Source of the DNA: Corynebacterium timonense
GTDB lineage: Bacteria > Actinomycetota > Actinomycetes > Mycobacteriales > Mycobacteriaceae
Reading direction: 5' to 3'
Length of the DNA stretch: 64,000 nt
Assembly: GCF_900105305.1 (NCBI RefSeq)
Contig: NZ_LT629765.1
Span: 2,046,001-2,110,000 of the forward strand
This document shows positions 18,421 through 27,958 of the stretch, in pieces. The notes under the pieces are model-generated. The model was not told the origin of the DNA, did not search any database, and saw only the letters and a program-made list of their open reading frames with translations. Each line of letters starts with the position of its first letter. Position 1 is the first letter of the stretch. A program made the translations under genes and the position numbers.

Positions 18421-19332
18421 GTGAGAAAGTCGAGTTACGTTGCGCCAGCGCTCGCCGCGCTCTGTGCACTCGGGGCCGCCGGTGCCGCCACCGTCGCCTA
18501 CGGCGTCCGAGAGCTCACCAATTTCAGGCTCAAAACGTACGACCTCGCGCTGCTCGCCCCCGGCACGCTGCGCGGCGCGCGCTCCTTCGACATCCTGCAC
18601 GTCGCGGACCTGCACATGATCCCCGGCCAACGCCGCAAGGTGGACTTCGTGCGCTCCCTCGACGAGCTCGCCCCGGACCTCGTCATCAACACCGGCGACA
18701 ACCTCTCCGACCCGGCCGGAGTGCCCTGGGTACTCGACGCGCTCGGCCCGCTGCTCGACCGCCCGGGCGCCTTCGTCTTTGGCACCAACGACTACTGGGC
18801 GCCGCGCCCCGTCAACCCCCTGACATACCTCCTCGACGCCAAGCGGACCCCCTCTTATGTGGACCTTCCCTGGCAGGGAATGCGGGCCGCCTTCCTCGAA
18901 CGCGGCTGGCACGACGCCACCCACCAGCGCCTCGAATTCAAGGCCTCCGGCGTCCGTCTCGCGCTGGCCGGCGTCGACGACCCGCACCACGACCTCGACG
19001 ACTACGCCCAGATCGCCGGTGCCCCGAACCCGGACGCCGACCTGTCCATCGCCCTCACGCACGCGCCGTATCGACGCCCCCTCGACGCCTTCAACGCCGA
19101 CGGCTACGACCTAGCCCTCGCCGGCCACACCCACGGCGGGCAGATCTGCCTGCCCGGCGAGCGCGCCTTGGTGACCAACTCCGACATCGACCGCCGCCGC
19201 GCCTCCGGCCTGCACCGCTACGGCCGCATGTGGCTGGAGGTCTCCACCGGCCTAGGCACCTCCAAGTACGCCCCGGTGCGGATCTTCTGCCCTCCCTCGG
19301 CGGCGCTCATCCGCGTCACGGAACGCTCCTAA
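18421..19332 (+). CDS. Metallophosphoesterase (Rv3683-like)
   Basis: A 303-residue protein with an N-terminal membrane anchor (about residues 5-30) and all calcineurin-type metal motifs: DILHVADLHM, NTGDN, GTNDYW, a His in LTHAPYRR and the GHTHGGQ signature. It is likely a membrane-attached phosphodiesterase or phosphatase facing outward; the substrate is not known. An in-frame GTG at 18412 is the alternative start, but it lies inside the predicted -10 hexamer. It is divergent from the YqeY gene with only 35 bases between starts. Confidence 0.87.
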   Translation: MRKSSYVAPALAALCALGAAGAATVAYGVRELTNFRLKTYDLALLAPGTLRGARSFDILHVADLHMIPGQRRKVDFVRSLDELAPDLVINTGDNLSDPAGVPWVLDALGPLLDRPGAFVFGTNDYWAPRPVNPLTYLLDAKRTPSYVDLPWQGMRAAFLERGWHDATHQRLEFKASGVRLALAGVDDPHHDLDDYAQIAGAPNPDADLSIALTHAPYRRPLDAFNADGYDLALAGHTHGGQICLPGERALVTNSDIDRRRASGLHRYGRMWLEVSTGLGTSKYAPVRIFCPPSAALIRVTERS

Positions 19333-19408
19333 CCAGGCGTTTTGGGCTTTCCCGCGCGCTGGGTTAAAGTTGCTCGAGTAACGCGCGCCGTCAGGTGCGG
19401 GTCGCAAC

Positions 19409-19485
<77 letters not shown>

Positions 19486-19492
19486 TCACACC

Positions 19493-19520
19493 AACCCGCT
19501 GGCACAGGCCAGCGGGTTTT
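19493..19520 (+). terminator. Intrinsic terminator of tRNA-Pro
   Basis: Perfect 10-bp stem AACCCGCTGG (19493-19502) with CCAGCGGGTT (19509-19518), 6-nt loop, then TTTT. Confidence 0.85.
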
Positions 19521-19544
19521 GTCGTGCCGCGGCGCTTCGCGTGA

Positions 19545-19552
19545 CAAACGGA
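19545..19552. repeat. Left target-site duplication of the IS (CAAACGGA)
   Basis: Identical to 20942-20949. Removing the IS and one copy restores a continuous 41-bp tandem repeat unit. Confidence 0.93.
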
Positions 19553-20941
19553 GGGTTATACGACAAAATGTGTGTCTGGTGTCGGCGTGTCGCGGGGGCT
19601 AGATGTGGCCTTTTTGGATGCCGATTGAGTGGGTGTAGTTGGTGTCGATAGCGTTGTCGTAGAGGGCTGGTCGTCCTGTTTCGTGGTCGGCGTGGTTCTC
19701 ATTGTGGGTCAGGGTTGGAACTTTGGCGAGTTGGTCCTGACCCCAGTTGGACTGTCTGGCGATCTCGACTGGGTCGTCAGGCAGTTCTGTTTTCAGGTAA
19801 AGCCACCAGTCGAGCATCCGGCGTTGATGCTCACCGGATCTGCCGCGATGGGTGCGGGCAAGCAGTTTCAGCTGGGCGTTGATCCCGCCTTCAAGACTGT
19901 TAGTCGTCGGTTTGATCCGCCCGGGGTTGATCACACCAGCGGGTGGGGCGAGGTAGACAAACAACAAGTTGTTGCGCCACAGGTGGTTGAGGCTGTTGTA
20001 GGCCTTGCGGGTGCGCTCATGCGTCCACGACCAGGTGCGTTGTTTCGTCAATGGGTCGGTTGTCCACGTTTTCTGGTTCATCCAGTCGCGGTAGACGTTG
20101 CCGTATTCGTGGAGCTTGGCACCCCACGCGGCCGCCTCATCAAGATCGGTGATCTTCGTGAGGTTAAGCGCGAGATGGTAGATCGCTCGTCCAGCATCCG
20201 TGCGCGGGCGGGAGGTGGTGTAGCGGCGCACCACACGTTGGGCGTGGACAAGGCAGCGTTGGATCTTGGTGTTAGGCCAGCACTTCTTGATCGCGCTGGC
20301 CGCGCCTTGTCCACCGTCGATCACGGCGATCAGGGGCGCGGGGATGCGTTCACACAGTTGCTGGTAGTCGCGGGTGGTTTCGTGTGTGCACCAGTGCCAG
20401 GCAATGACGTGATCCAAAGTGGCGGCAACTATGAGACATCCGCCGGCGGTGTAGGTGCCGTCAAGAAAGACCTGGTCATAGACTCGGCCTTCGTGCCCGA
20501 TGGTGGGATCGGGAACATCAACTAGCCAGAAGTGCTCAAACCGGCGTTGCAAGGTGCGTGGGTTGCAGCCTGTTTTGGCAGCGGTGATTTTCAGACTGTC
20601 ACCCGTGGTGACGTGAGTGATAAAGGCGTTGAAGGCGGCGGCGTTGGTGATATCCGGCCGTCGTTTCGTGACGGAGGCACCGCAGATCTTGCATCGCCAC
20701 CGAGTGCGGTTCGCGGAGGTTTTCCCATTACGCTTCATTTCGCCGCCGCACACAGCGCAGCGGGGTCGGTTCTTCGGCATTGGGCCACCACACCACCGGC
20801 CCCTACCACATCAACCACGCCACACCGGGGATATACGACCACAACAGCGGATATACGCTCTTGGGGCATATACTTCCGGAAATCGCCGAGGTCAGATACC
20901 GGAAATCACCAATTCCGGACACACATTTTGACCCTTAACCC
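19553..20941 (-). mobile_element. Intact IS256-family insertion sequence (IS1249 group), 1389 bp
   Basis: The ends are imperfect terminal inverted repeats: left GGGTTA-N5-CAAAATGTGTGTC at 19553-19576, right its inverse at 20918-20941. The repeat then continues CTGG versus CCGG. The element is flanked by perfect 8-bp direct repeats CAAACGGA (19545-19552 and 20942-20949), the target-site duplication. It encodes one intact transposase on the minus strand. Intact ends, frame and duplication indicate a recent insertion. Confidence 0.93.
19599..20780 (-). CDS. IS1249-type transposase
   Basis: A 393-residue DDE transposase. The N-terminus has a zinc-ribbon (CAVCGG and CKICGA pairs) and a helix-turn-helix region (TAAKTGCNPRTLQRRF). 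Catalytic residues are D in FLDGTYTAGG, D in AVIDGGQGAA and E in TTNSLEGGINAQLK, the pattern of IS256-family enzymes. The length matches the IS1249 group, first described in Corynebacterium. The frame is intact and starts 161 bases inside the right end. Confidence 0.93.
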   Translation of the reverse strand: MPKNRPRCAVCGGEMKRNGKTSANRTRWRCKICGASVTKRRPDITNAAAFNAFITHVTTGDSLKITAAKTGCNPRTLQRRFEHFWLVDVPDPTIGHEGRVYDQVFLDGTYTAGGCLIVAATLDHVIAWHWCTHETTRDYQQLCERIPAPLIAVIDGGQGAASAIKKCWPNTKIQRCLVHAQRVVRRYTTSRPRTDAGRAIYHLALNLTKITDLDEAAAWGAKLHEYGNVYRDWMNQKTWTTDPLTKQRTWSWTHERTRKAYNSLNHLWRNNLLFVYLAPPAGVINPGRIKPTTNSLEGGINAQLKLLARTHRGRSGEHQRRMLDWWLYLKTELPDDPVEIARQSNWGQDQLAKVPTLTHNENHADHETGRPALYDNAIDTNYTHSIGIQKGHI

Positions 20942-20949
20942 CAAACGGA
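20942..20949. repeat. Right target-site duplication of the IS (CAAACGGA)
   Basis: Second copy of the 8-bp duplication. It is also the beginning of repeat copy 1 at 20943. Confidence 0.93.
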
Positions 20950-21046
20950 ACACTAAAAATCCGCGCGCGGCGCTTCGGGCTAAAAACGGAACACTAAAAA
21001 TCCGCGTGCGGGCGCCTTATTCGCGGATTTTTAGTGTTCCGTTTTT
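20943..21046. repeat. 41-bp tandem repeat ending in a long hairpin
   Basis: A 23-mer AAACGGAACACTAAAAATCC+GCG occurs directly at 20943-20965 and 20984-21006, and inverted at 21022-21044. The direct copies are 41 bases apart and share an upstream GCGGCGCTTCG (20967-20977; its partner is left of the IS at 19529-19539). Copy 2 and the inverted copy form a perfect 25-bp stem (20982-21006 with 21022-21046) with a 15-nt loop. It lies between convergent genes and may act as a terminator, though the T-runs are inside the stem. Confidence 0.85.
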
Positions 21047-21073
21047 GGAGTTTCGCCCAGACCCCACGGCCCG

Positions 21074-22468
21074 CTACACCGCACCCGCACCCGCACCCTT
21101 CCTCGCGCGCAGCCCGACGAGCCCGAGCAGCGCCGCGGCGGCGGACAACCCGACGCCTGCCCACAGTGCCGCGGCCGACCCCGCGTTGCCGGCCGCGGAC
21201 AGCGCGGCGGTGGACCAGTGCATCGGCAGCGCCGCCGAGACGGCGGCGGTGGCGCCGCCAACCGCGCCCGTCGCGGCGACCTTCCACACCCAGCCGACGA
21301 CCGCGACCTGGACCGCCACGAAAGCGGCGGCGGCCGAACCACCGGCCCGGGCGCCGAGCGACCTGATAAGCAGCGTGCTCAGCCCCGCGGAGGCGAGGGT
21401 GGCGGCGACGCAGGCGAGCAGCGCCGCGGCTAGGGCGGCGGCGCCCATATCGACGCCGAGCAGGAACACGAGCAAGAAGCCGAGCAGCGCGAGGAACGCA
21501 CCGCCGGCGCCGAGGATCCACCAGCGCGCATGCGGCACGGCGAGCGCGGTGGCGGCAAGCGCGGCGCCGCCCACGATGAGGAGCGCGCTGATGAGCATGG
21601 CGGCGAGCGGGGCCAGCGCGGAGGAGGGCGCCTCGTCGTCCGCGGCCGCGGGCGGGGCGGCGGGCAGGGCGCGACTGACGGCCGCGACCTTCTCTGCGGT
21701 CAGCCCGGCGACCTGGTCCAGCTGCTCCGCCCCGTCGCGCAGCGCCCCGACGCCCTCGCCAGCCTCGCCCGCCCCGGCGTTGAGCTCGCCGAGCCCGCTC
21801 GCCAGCGCTGCGGCGCCGTTCGTCGCGGTGTAGATGCCGTCGTGGTAGGCGTAGCCGGGGACGGAGAGCTGGTTCGCCACCTCGCGGGAGCCGTCTTTCA
21901 GCTCGTTGAGCTGCCCCACGACCTCCGGCGGCAGCTCCGCGACGAGCGCCTGGCCGCGCAGGCCCTCGAGCGCGTCACGGGCGCGGACCACGTCGGGGTC
22001 GCGCGAGCCGCGCATGGCCGCCAGTGCGTTGTCGATGCCGGCGACGACTTGGCCGCGCACGGCGTCGAAGCCCACCACCTGGTCGACGACCCCGCCCACG
22101 GAGTCGGCGATCCGCGTCGCGCCCTCGGCCAGCTGGCCGGTGCCGGCCTGGAGTTCGACCATTCCCTGGGACAGTTCCTGGGCTCCGGAGTGGGCGGTGG
22201 AGATGCCGTCGATAAGCTCCTGCGACCCCTCGTCGAGCTGGGCCGCGCCGTCCTTGAGCTGGGCCGTCCCCTGGGTGAGGAAGCTCGTCTGCGAGACTGC
22301 CTCCCCGGCGGCGCGGCGGGCGTCGACAAGGGTGTCGGGGCCGGGCGCGGCGGGCGCCCCGGTGGGGGCGTCGTCGGCGGACCCCGTCGTCCACGTGTCC
22401 ACGGGGTTCATCGGAAGGAACGCCCCGGCGACGAGCAACGCGGCCGCGGGCAACAAACGCCATTTCAT
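21074..22468 (-). CDS. YhgE/Pip-like membrane protein with X3-L-X2-G heptad repeats
   Basis: A 464-residue protein starting MKWRLLPAAALLVAGAFL (signal anchor). It has an extracytoplasmic region rich in the heptad pattern xxxLxxG (for example AQLKDGAAQLDEGSQELIDG, about residues 65-115), and a C-terminal block of about six transmembrane helices. This architecture is that of YhgE/Pip and the ESX/type VII-associated phage infection protein group; function is unknown in corynebacteria. The longer frame to 22903 runs over the antiporter gene and is not used. It is divergent from mrpA, 157 bases apart. Confidence 0.8.
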   Translation of the reverse strand: MKWRLLPAAALLVAGAFLPMNPVDTWTTGSADDAPTGAPAAPGPDTLVDARRAAGEAVSQTSFLTQGTAQLKDGAAQLDEGSQELIDGISTAHSGAQELSQGMVELQAGTGQLAEGATRIADSVGGVVDQVVGFDAVRGQVVAGIDNALAAMRGSRDPDVVRARDALEGLRGQALVAELPPEVVGQLNELKDGSREVANQLSVPGYAYHDGIYTATNGAAALASGLGELNAGAGEAGEGVGALRDGAEQLDQVAGLTAEKVAAVSRALPAAPPAAADDEAPSSALAPLAAMLISALLIVGGAALAATALAVPHARWWILGAGGAFLALLGFLLVFLLGVDMGAAALAAALLACVAATLASAGLSTLLIRSLGARAGGSAAAAFVAVQVAVVGWVWKVAATGAVGGATAAVSAALPMHWSTAALSAAGNAGSAAALWAGVGLSAAAALLGLVGLRARKGAGAGAV

Positions 22469-22625
22469 GTCTGGCAAATATAGTGCCGAGGGCCTTCGCG
22501 CTGGGCCAGGCACACCCTGCGCGGGGAGGGGCAAGGCCCTAAGTTTGGTAGTTGCTACCCTTTGTTTGTTCCCATGACAACCACAAAGATCTGACGAGCC
22601 GCCCTGTGGCTTTGGAGAAAACCCC

Positions 22626-25541
22626 ATGACACTACCCCTTGTACTCGCGCTGGTTGGGGCGACGGTCGCGCTGTCGCCGCTGCTCGTGCGGTTAATGGAC
22701 AGGAAAGCGGGGTGGCCGTTAAGTATTATTCTTCTCGTCGCCGCCTTCGTCCTTGGGCGCGAGTACCCGCGCGTGATCGGCGGTGAGGCCGTGACCTGGG
22801 AGGTGGCCTGGGCGCGCGACCTGCTGGGCCCCGGCACCCACGTGGACTTCGCGCTCCGCGCCGACGGCCTCGGCATCTTTTTTGCCCTGCTTGCCCTCGT
22901 CATCGGCGCGGTTGTCCTTCTCTATTCGGCCTCCTACCTGCCGAAGCGTCAGGGCAACACGAGCTTCTACACCATCATGACGGCGTTTACGCTGTCGGTG
23001 CTGCTGCTCGTGCTCGCCGACGACGTCGTCTTGCTCTTCATCGCCTGGGAGCTCGTCTCCCTGGCGTCGTTCTTCCTCATCGCGCGCTCCGGCTCCTCCG
23101 GCGAAGCCGGCTCCTACCGCACGCTGGTTCTCACCTTCTTCGGCGGCCTGACCCTGCTCGCGGCGCTCGGCCTGGCCGCGGTGGCGGCGGGCACGACGCA
23201 CCTGTCGGAGATCCTCGCCTCGCCGGTGTTCGCGCAGCGCCCGGAGCTCACGACGATCATCGCGATCCTCGTCGCCGCCTCGGCCTTCACCAAGGCCGCG
23301 CAGTTCCCCTTCCACTTCTGGCTGCCCGAGGCGATGGCCGCGGCAACGCCGGTCTCGGCCTTCCTCCACGCGGCAGCGGTGGTCAAGGCGGGCGTGTACC
23401 TGCTGGTTCGCTTCTCGACGCTCTTCCGCGACGTCCCCGTGTGGAACGGGCTGCTGCTGGTCATCGGCCTGCTCACCGCGATCATGTCCGCCGTGTTCGC
23501 CATCACGAAGACGGACCTGAAGCACCTGACCGCCTACTCCACCGTCTCGCACCTGGGCTGGATCGTCGCCGCTATTGGCGTCGGCACGCAAGCGGCGCTC
23601 GCCGCGGCCCTGCTGCACACGCTCGCGCACGCGCTGTTCAAGTCCTCGCTGTTCATGCTCATCGGCGTGGTGGACCACGAGGCCGGCTCGCGTGACATCC
23701 GCCGCCTCGGCCCGCTGCGCACGAAGATGCCGTTCACCTTCGCCTCGACGGTCGTCGCGGCGGCCTCCATGGCGGCGATCCCGCCGCTGTTCGGCTTCGT
23801 GTCCAAGGAGTCCATCCTGGCGGCCTTCGAGGACGCACCCTTCGGCCCGCTGCTGCTCGCCCTCGCCGGCATCGCGGCCTTCCTCACCTTCGTGTACTCG
23901 GCGAAGATCGTCTTCGGCGCGTTTATCGACGGCACAGCGGACGCCTCCGACGTCCACGAGGCGCCGGTCTCCCTCTGGCTTCCGGCGGCCCTGCCGGGGC
24001 TGAGCTCGCTCGTCCTGCCCTTCATGCTCGGCGCGCTGGACGGCCCCATCACCGCGGGCGTGCGGGCCGTGACCGGCGACGAGGACTTTGCCACCCACAT
24101 TGCCCTGTGGCACGGCGTAACCGTCCCGCTCCTGGTCTCGCTCGCGGTTCTGGTGGCCGGCATCGCCTTCCTCTTCGTGCGTCGGCCGGTCTTCGCGGCC
24201 GTGGAAAACCGCCAGTTGCTGCCCCTGAGCGGCAACGACATCCTCGCGCTTCTGACCGCGGGCCTGACCAAGGTCGGCCGGGTGCTGGGCAAGCCCGCGG
24301 ACGGGCTCAACCCCTCGCGGCACCTGGTCTGGCTCATCGGCTGCGTGATCGTCCTTGGCCTGTCCGTCCTCCTGCTGACCGACGGCATCGACGGCGTCAC
24401 CCCGGCGGAGCGCGTCCCGGGCACGACCTCCTGGTGGGACCTGCTGCCCTTCGGCCTCATCGCGGCCTCCGTGGTGGGCCTCGCGTTCACGCGCAGCCGC
24501 CTGGCCGCCGCGGTCCTCGTCGGCACCGTCGGTGTGGGCATGAGCTTGCAGATGCTCATGCTCGGCGCGCCCGACGTGGCCCTGACGCAGCTGCTCGTGG
24601 AGTCGCTGACCGTCGTGGTCATCATGCTGGTGCTGCGCTACCAGCCGCGCTCCTTCCCGGCGACGCCGGCCCGGCGGACGTGGCTGGCGGCCGTGCTGGC
24701 CATTGCGGCGGGCATCGTCGCCTTCGCCGGCGTCTACGGCCTGACGGGCCGCCGCGAGCGCTCTGACCTGGCCATGTGGTACCTCACTGAGGGTGGCGTG
24801 GCCACCGCCGCCGACAACATCGTCGCGGTGATCATCGTCGAGTTCCGTGGCTTTGATACCCTCGGCGAGCTGTCGGTGCTGGGCATGGCCGCGGTGGTCA
24901 TCCTGGCGGTGACCTCGTCGATGCCGCGCCACAAGTTCGAGGCGGGCACCCGCCCGCGGCCCTTCGGCCAGTCGCAGCTGAACACCATGCCGCTGCGCAA
25001 GGTGACGCTGCTCATCGTGCCTGTGCTCATCGTGCTCTCCGTGCTCATCTTCTTCCGCGGGCACACCGCCCCGGGCGGCGGCTTCGTGGCCGCCCTAGTC
25101 ATGGCCACGGCATTCGCGCTTCACTACCTGTCCAAGGGCGCGGACTCCTACGTCGTCGGCCACCACACGCCGGTGCGCCTGGCGGGCTGGGGCATCATCA
25201 TCGCGATCAGCGCGGGCTTCCTCGGCTTTCTCGAGGGCGGCTTCCTCTACGCCATCCACGGCGAGATCGCCGGCGAGCACCTGACCACATCACTCATCTT
25301 CGACTTCGGTATCTACCTGGCCGTGCTGGGCATGATCACCCAGGCGATCAACCAGCTGGGCGACTACCTGCGCCCGGGCGCGACGAAGGAGGACTTGTCC
25401 TACCGCCGCACCGAGGACAACCCACTTCCCGACGTCCCCGAGCCCGAGCAGCCCGACAACGCCGTCGACTCCCACCCCGAGCCGATCAACCCGGCCGACG
25501 ACCCGAAGCCCATGGCGACGCAGGAGGTTCCCCACCGATGA
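22626..25541 (+). CDS. mrpA: Na+/H+ antiporter subunit A, fused A+B (MrpA/MnhA)
   Basis: A 971-residue integral membrane protein. The first two thirds are the NuoL-like proton channel with typical HLTAYSTVSHLGWIVAA and LLHTLAHALFKSSLFMLIG. The C-terminal third carries the DUF4040 and MrpB-like parts (MSLQMLMLGAPDVALTQLL; LIFFRGHTAPGGGFVAAL). No separate mrpB gene exists, so subunit B is fused here, as in C. glutamicum. It forms the Mrp complex that expels Na+ for H+. TTGGAG lies upstream of the ATG; mrpC overlaps by 4 bases. The C-terminal 55 residues are hydrophilic and proline-rich. Confidence 0.94.
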   Translation: MTLPLVLALVGATVALSPLLVRLMDRKAGWPLSIILLVAAFVLGREYPRVIGGEAVTWEVAWARDLLGPGTHVDFALRADGLGIFFALLALVIGAVVLLYSASYLPKRQGNTSFYTIMTAFTLSVLLLVLADDVVLLFIAWELVSLASFFLIARSGSSGEAGSYRTLVLTFFGGLTLLAALGLAAVAAGTTHLSEILASPVFAQRPELTTIIAILVAASAFTKAAQFPFHFWLPEAMAAATPVSAFLHAAAVVKAGVYLLVRFSTLFRDVPVWNGLLLVIGLLTAIMSAVFAITKTDLKHLTAYSTVSHLGWIVAAIGVGTQAALAAALLHTLAHALFKSSLFMLIGVVDHEAGSRDIRRLGPLRTKMPFTFASTVVAAASMAAIPPLFGFVSKESILAAFEDAPFGPLLLALAGIAAFLTFVYSAKIVFGAFIDGTADASDVHEAPVSLWLPAALPGLSSLVLPFMLGALDGPITAGVRAVTGDEDFATHIALWHGVTVPLLVSLAVLVAGIAFLFVRRPVFAAVENRQLLPLSGNDILALLTAGLTKVGRVLGKPADGLNPSRHLVWLIGCVIVLGLSVLLLTDGIDGVTPAERVPGTTSWWDLLPFGLIAASVVGLAFTRSRLAAAVLVGTVGVGMSLQMLMLGAPDVALTQLLVESLTVVVIMLVLRYQPRSFPATPARRTWLAAVLAIAAGIVAFAGVYGLTGRRERSDLAMWYLTEGGVATAADNIVAVIIVEFRGFDTLGELSVLGMAAVVILAVTSSMPRHKFEAGTRPRPFGQSQLNTMPLRKVTLLIVPVLIVLSVLIFFRGHTAPGGGFVAALVMATAFALHYLSKGADSYVVGHHTPVRLAGWGIIIAISAGFLGFLEGGFLYAIHGEIAGEHLTTSLIFDFGIYLAVLGMITQAINQLGDYLRPGATKEDLSYRRTEDNPLPDVPEPEQPDNAVDSHPEPINPADDPKPMATQEVPHR

Positions 25542-25993
25542 TCGTGGCATTAACTATTGCCGTTCTTACCGCGGGGGCGGTGTACCTGGTGATGCAGCGC
25601 GGCATGGTGCGCATCATCTTCGGTATGACCCTCTTCGGCCACGCGGCCAACCTGACGCTGCTCGCCGGCGGTGTCGGCGCGTGGCGCGGCGAGGCCTTTC
25701 CGTCGCGGACCCCGCTCGACGAGATGTCCGACCCGCTGCCGCAGGCCTTCGTGCTCACCGCGATCGTCATCGCGATGGCGACGACGACGCTGCTGCTCAT
25801 GACCGCTGCGCTGGGCAAGACCGACGACACCGAGGAATCCGCCACTACCGCCTCGGAGACCTCCCCCGACTACGACCCCGCGCGGTTGAGCCCCTCGCCC
25901 CTGTCCACCGCGGGCCGCCGCGCCCGCCTCACCGCGAAAAGCACGGATCACGCAGACAGCACGGATCCCGCAGACGGGGAGGCAAACGCATGA
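25538..25993 (+). CDS. mrpC: Na+/H+ antiporter subunit C (MrpC/MnhC)
   Basis: A 151-residue NuoK-like protein with three transmembrane helices (VALTIAVLTAGAVYLVMQRG; IIFGMTLFGHAANLTLLAGG; AFVLTAIVIAMATTTLLLM) and a longer-than-usual polar C-terminus of about 55 residues. The ATG overlaps the mrpA stop (ATGA), and its own stop overlaps mrpD by 4 bases. Confidence 0.93.
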   Translation: MIVALTIAVLTAGAVYLVMQRGMVRIIFGMTLFGHAANLTLLAGGVGAWRGEAFPSRTPLDEMSDPLPQAFVLTAIVIAMATTTLLLMTAALGKTDDTEESATTASETSPDYDPARLSPSPLSTAGRRARLTAKSTDHADSTDPADGEANA

Positions 25994-27522
25994 CGATCGA
26001 CGCCATCCTCCCCCTCTTCGCCGCGGTCCCGCTCATCGTCTCGGCCGTCACCGCGATCAACCCGTGGAAGCCGCTGAACGACGCCCTCGCGATCGCCATC
26101 CCCGCCCTCAACCTCGCCGGCGGCGTCTGGCTGTTCGCCTCCACCACCGCCAACGGCACCATCGGCCACGTGCTGGGCCTCTACCAGGGCGGTGTGGGCA
26201 TCTCCTTCGCCGCGGACGCGTTCTCGGCCATCATGCTCATCACCACGATGGTCGTGGCGCTGACCGCCAACTGGTTCGCCATCGTCTCCGGCGAGACCGA
26301 GTCCCGCTACTACACCCCGCTCACCCTCGTGCTCATCACCGGCGTGAGCGGCGCGGTGCTCACGGCGGATCTGTTCAACTTCTTCGTCATGATCGAGGTC
26401 ATGCTCCTGCCGTCCTACGGCCTGATCGCCATGACCGGCACGCGCTACCGCCTCGCCGCCGCCAGGATGTTCATTCTGGTCAACCTCGCGGCGTCGACGC
26501 TCCTGGTGATGGGCGTGGGCTACATCTACGCGGTCACCGGCTCGGTCAACCTCGCGGCGCTGCGGGGCCTCGCGGCCGGCAACGGCCCCCTGACCGTCGC
26601 CGCGGGCATCGTCGTCATCGCCATCGCCGCCAAGGCCGGCGTCTTCCCGGTGCACACGTGGCTGCCGCGCTCCTACCCCTCCTCCAGCGCGGCGGTGATG
26701 GGCCTGTTCTCCGGCCTGCACACCAAGGTCGCCGTGTACATGCTGTTCCGCCTGTGGGTCGTGCTCTTCGACATGGACCCGCGCTGGAACACCCTCATCG
26801 TCGTCATCATGGTCGTCTCGATGCTCATCGGCGGCTTCGCCGGCCTCGCCGAGAACTCGATCCGGCGCGTGCTGTCTTATCAGATGGTCAACGGCATGCC
26901 CTTCATCCTGGTCATGCTGGCCTTTACCAGCGAGGACCCGCGCCGCGCCCTCGCGGCCGGGCTGATCTACACGCTGCACCACATGATTACGGTGGGAGCG
27001 CTGGTGCTCAACACGGGTGCGATCGAGGAGACGTACGGCACCGGCCGGATCTCCAAACTCGCAGGGCTGGCGCGCCGTGACCCGCTCACCTCCGCGGTGT
27101 TCGCCGCGGGCGCGCTGTCCATCGTGGGCTTCCCGCCGTTCTCGGGCACCTTCGGCAAGATCTCCGTCGTGTTCGCAGCCGCCCTCGCGGGCGACTGGCG
27201 CAGCTGGGTGGTCATCACCGCGATCATCGTCGCCTCCTTCGGCGCGCTGCTCGCCATGATGCGTGTGTGGCGCGAGGTGTTCTGGGGTAGGCCCATGCAG
27301 CACTACCCCGCCGCTTTGCGGGTCCGCTCCAGCCTCATGGCGCCCTCCGCGGCGCTGATGGTGCTCTCGCTGGCCATGTTCGTCGCCGCTGGCCCGCTGT
27401 GGGGTGCGACGACGGCCGCGGTCGACGGGCTCTTGGACGTCGACGCGTACACCGCCGCCGTGCTCGGCAGCGACCCGATCGGCGTCCCCGACGCCGCTGA
27501 GTTCCAGGGAGGCTCCCACTAA
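25990..27522 (+). CDS. mrpD: Na+/H+ antiporter subunit D (MrpD/MnhD)
   Basis: A 510-residue NuoM/N-like subunit with about 14 helices. It includes LFNFFVMIEVMLLPSYGLIA, the KAGVFPVHTWLPRSYPS half-channel and VLSYQMVNGMPFIL. It is one of two proton-channel subunits of the Mrp complex. The start is fixed by the ATGA overlap with mrpC; the longer frame to 25681 overlaps mrpC. The stop shares one base with the mrpE start. Confidence 0.94.
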   Translation: MTIDAILPLFAAVPLIVSAVTAINPWKPLNDALAIAIPALNLAGGVWLFASTTANGTIGHVLGLYQGGVGISFAADAFSAIMLITTMVVALTANWFAIVSGETESRYYTPLTLVLITGVSGAVLTADLFNFFVMIEVMLLPSYGLIAMTGTRYRLAAARMFILVNLAASTLLVMGVGYIYAVTGSVNLAALRGLAAGNGPLTVAAGIVVIAIAAKAGVFPVHTWLPRSYPSSSAAVMGLFSGLHTKVAVYMLFRLWVVLFDMDPRWNTLIVVIMVVSMLIGGFAGLAENSIRRVLSYQMVNGMPFILVMLAFTSEDPRRALAAGLIYTLHHMITVGALVLNTGAIEETYGTGRISKLAGLARRDPLTSAVFAAGALSIVGFPPFSGTFGKISVVFAAALAGDWRSWVVITAIIVASFGALLAMMRVWREVFWGRPMQHYPAALRVRSSLMAPSAALMVLSLAMFVAAGPLWGATTAAVDGLLDVDAYTAAVLGSDPIGVPDAAEFQGGSH

Positions 27523-27956
27523 TGGCTCTGAAACGCATCGGCCACGCGCTCGGCTACGGCGCCTGGCTAATCAAGGAAATCTTCTCCGCCGGCACCGCCG
27601 CCTCCATCGCGGCGTTTAGACCCCATTCCGGGCTGCACCCGATCATCATTTTCTACCCGCTGCGCGTCACCTCCGACTGGGAGCGCTTCTGGCTGTCCAC
27701 CTCGATCACCGCGACGCCGGGGACGATGTCGATCGGCTTCCGCCGCGGCTCGGGCGGCTCGGAGCAGACGTACCTGCTCGTGCAGGCGGCGTTCGGCGAG
27801 GACCCCACGGCACAGATCGAGGGGCTCATCGACATGGAGCAACGCCTCAGCCCCCACGTCGCGGCCACCCCCCTCGACCCTGCGTCGGTGGAGTGGACGC
27901 CCTACACAGACCGCGGCCCGCGACGGGACGTGCCTCCCGCGGAAAGGTTGGATTAG
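27522..27956 (+). CDS. mrpE: Na+/H+ antiporter subunit E (MrpE/MnhE)
   Basis: A 144-residue subunit with weak N-terminal hydrophobic segments and the conserved cytoplasmic part (STSITATPGTMSIGF, followed by a charged C-terminus ending SVEWTPYTDRGPRRD). It stabilises the Mrp complex. The start overlaps the mrpD stop by one base. Confidence 0.9.
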   Translation: MALKRIGHALGYGAWLIKEIFSAGTAASIAAFRPHSGLHPIIIFYPLRVTSDWERFWLSTSITATPGTMSIGFRRGSGGSEQTYLLVQAAFGEDPTAQIEGLIDMEQRLSPHVAATPLDPASVEWTPYTDRGPRRDVPPAERLD

Positions 27957-27958
27957 AC

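Noticed and set aside
20532..21833. A 433-codon plus-strand frame across the IS end and the heptad-repeat membrane gene
   Set aside because: It is antisense to the membrane protein and the transposase and crosses the IS boundary.
22719..25064. A 781-codon minus-strand frame opposite mrpA
   Set aside because: Charged low-complexity translation, antisense to a clear membrane protein gene; a shadow frame.
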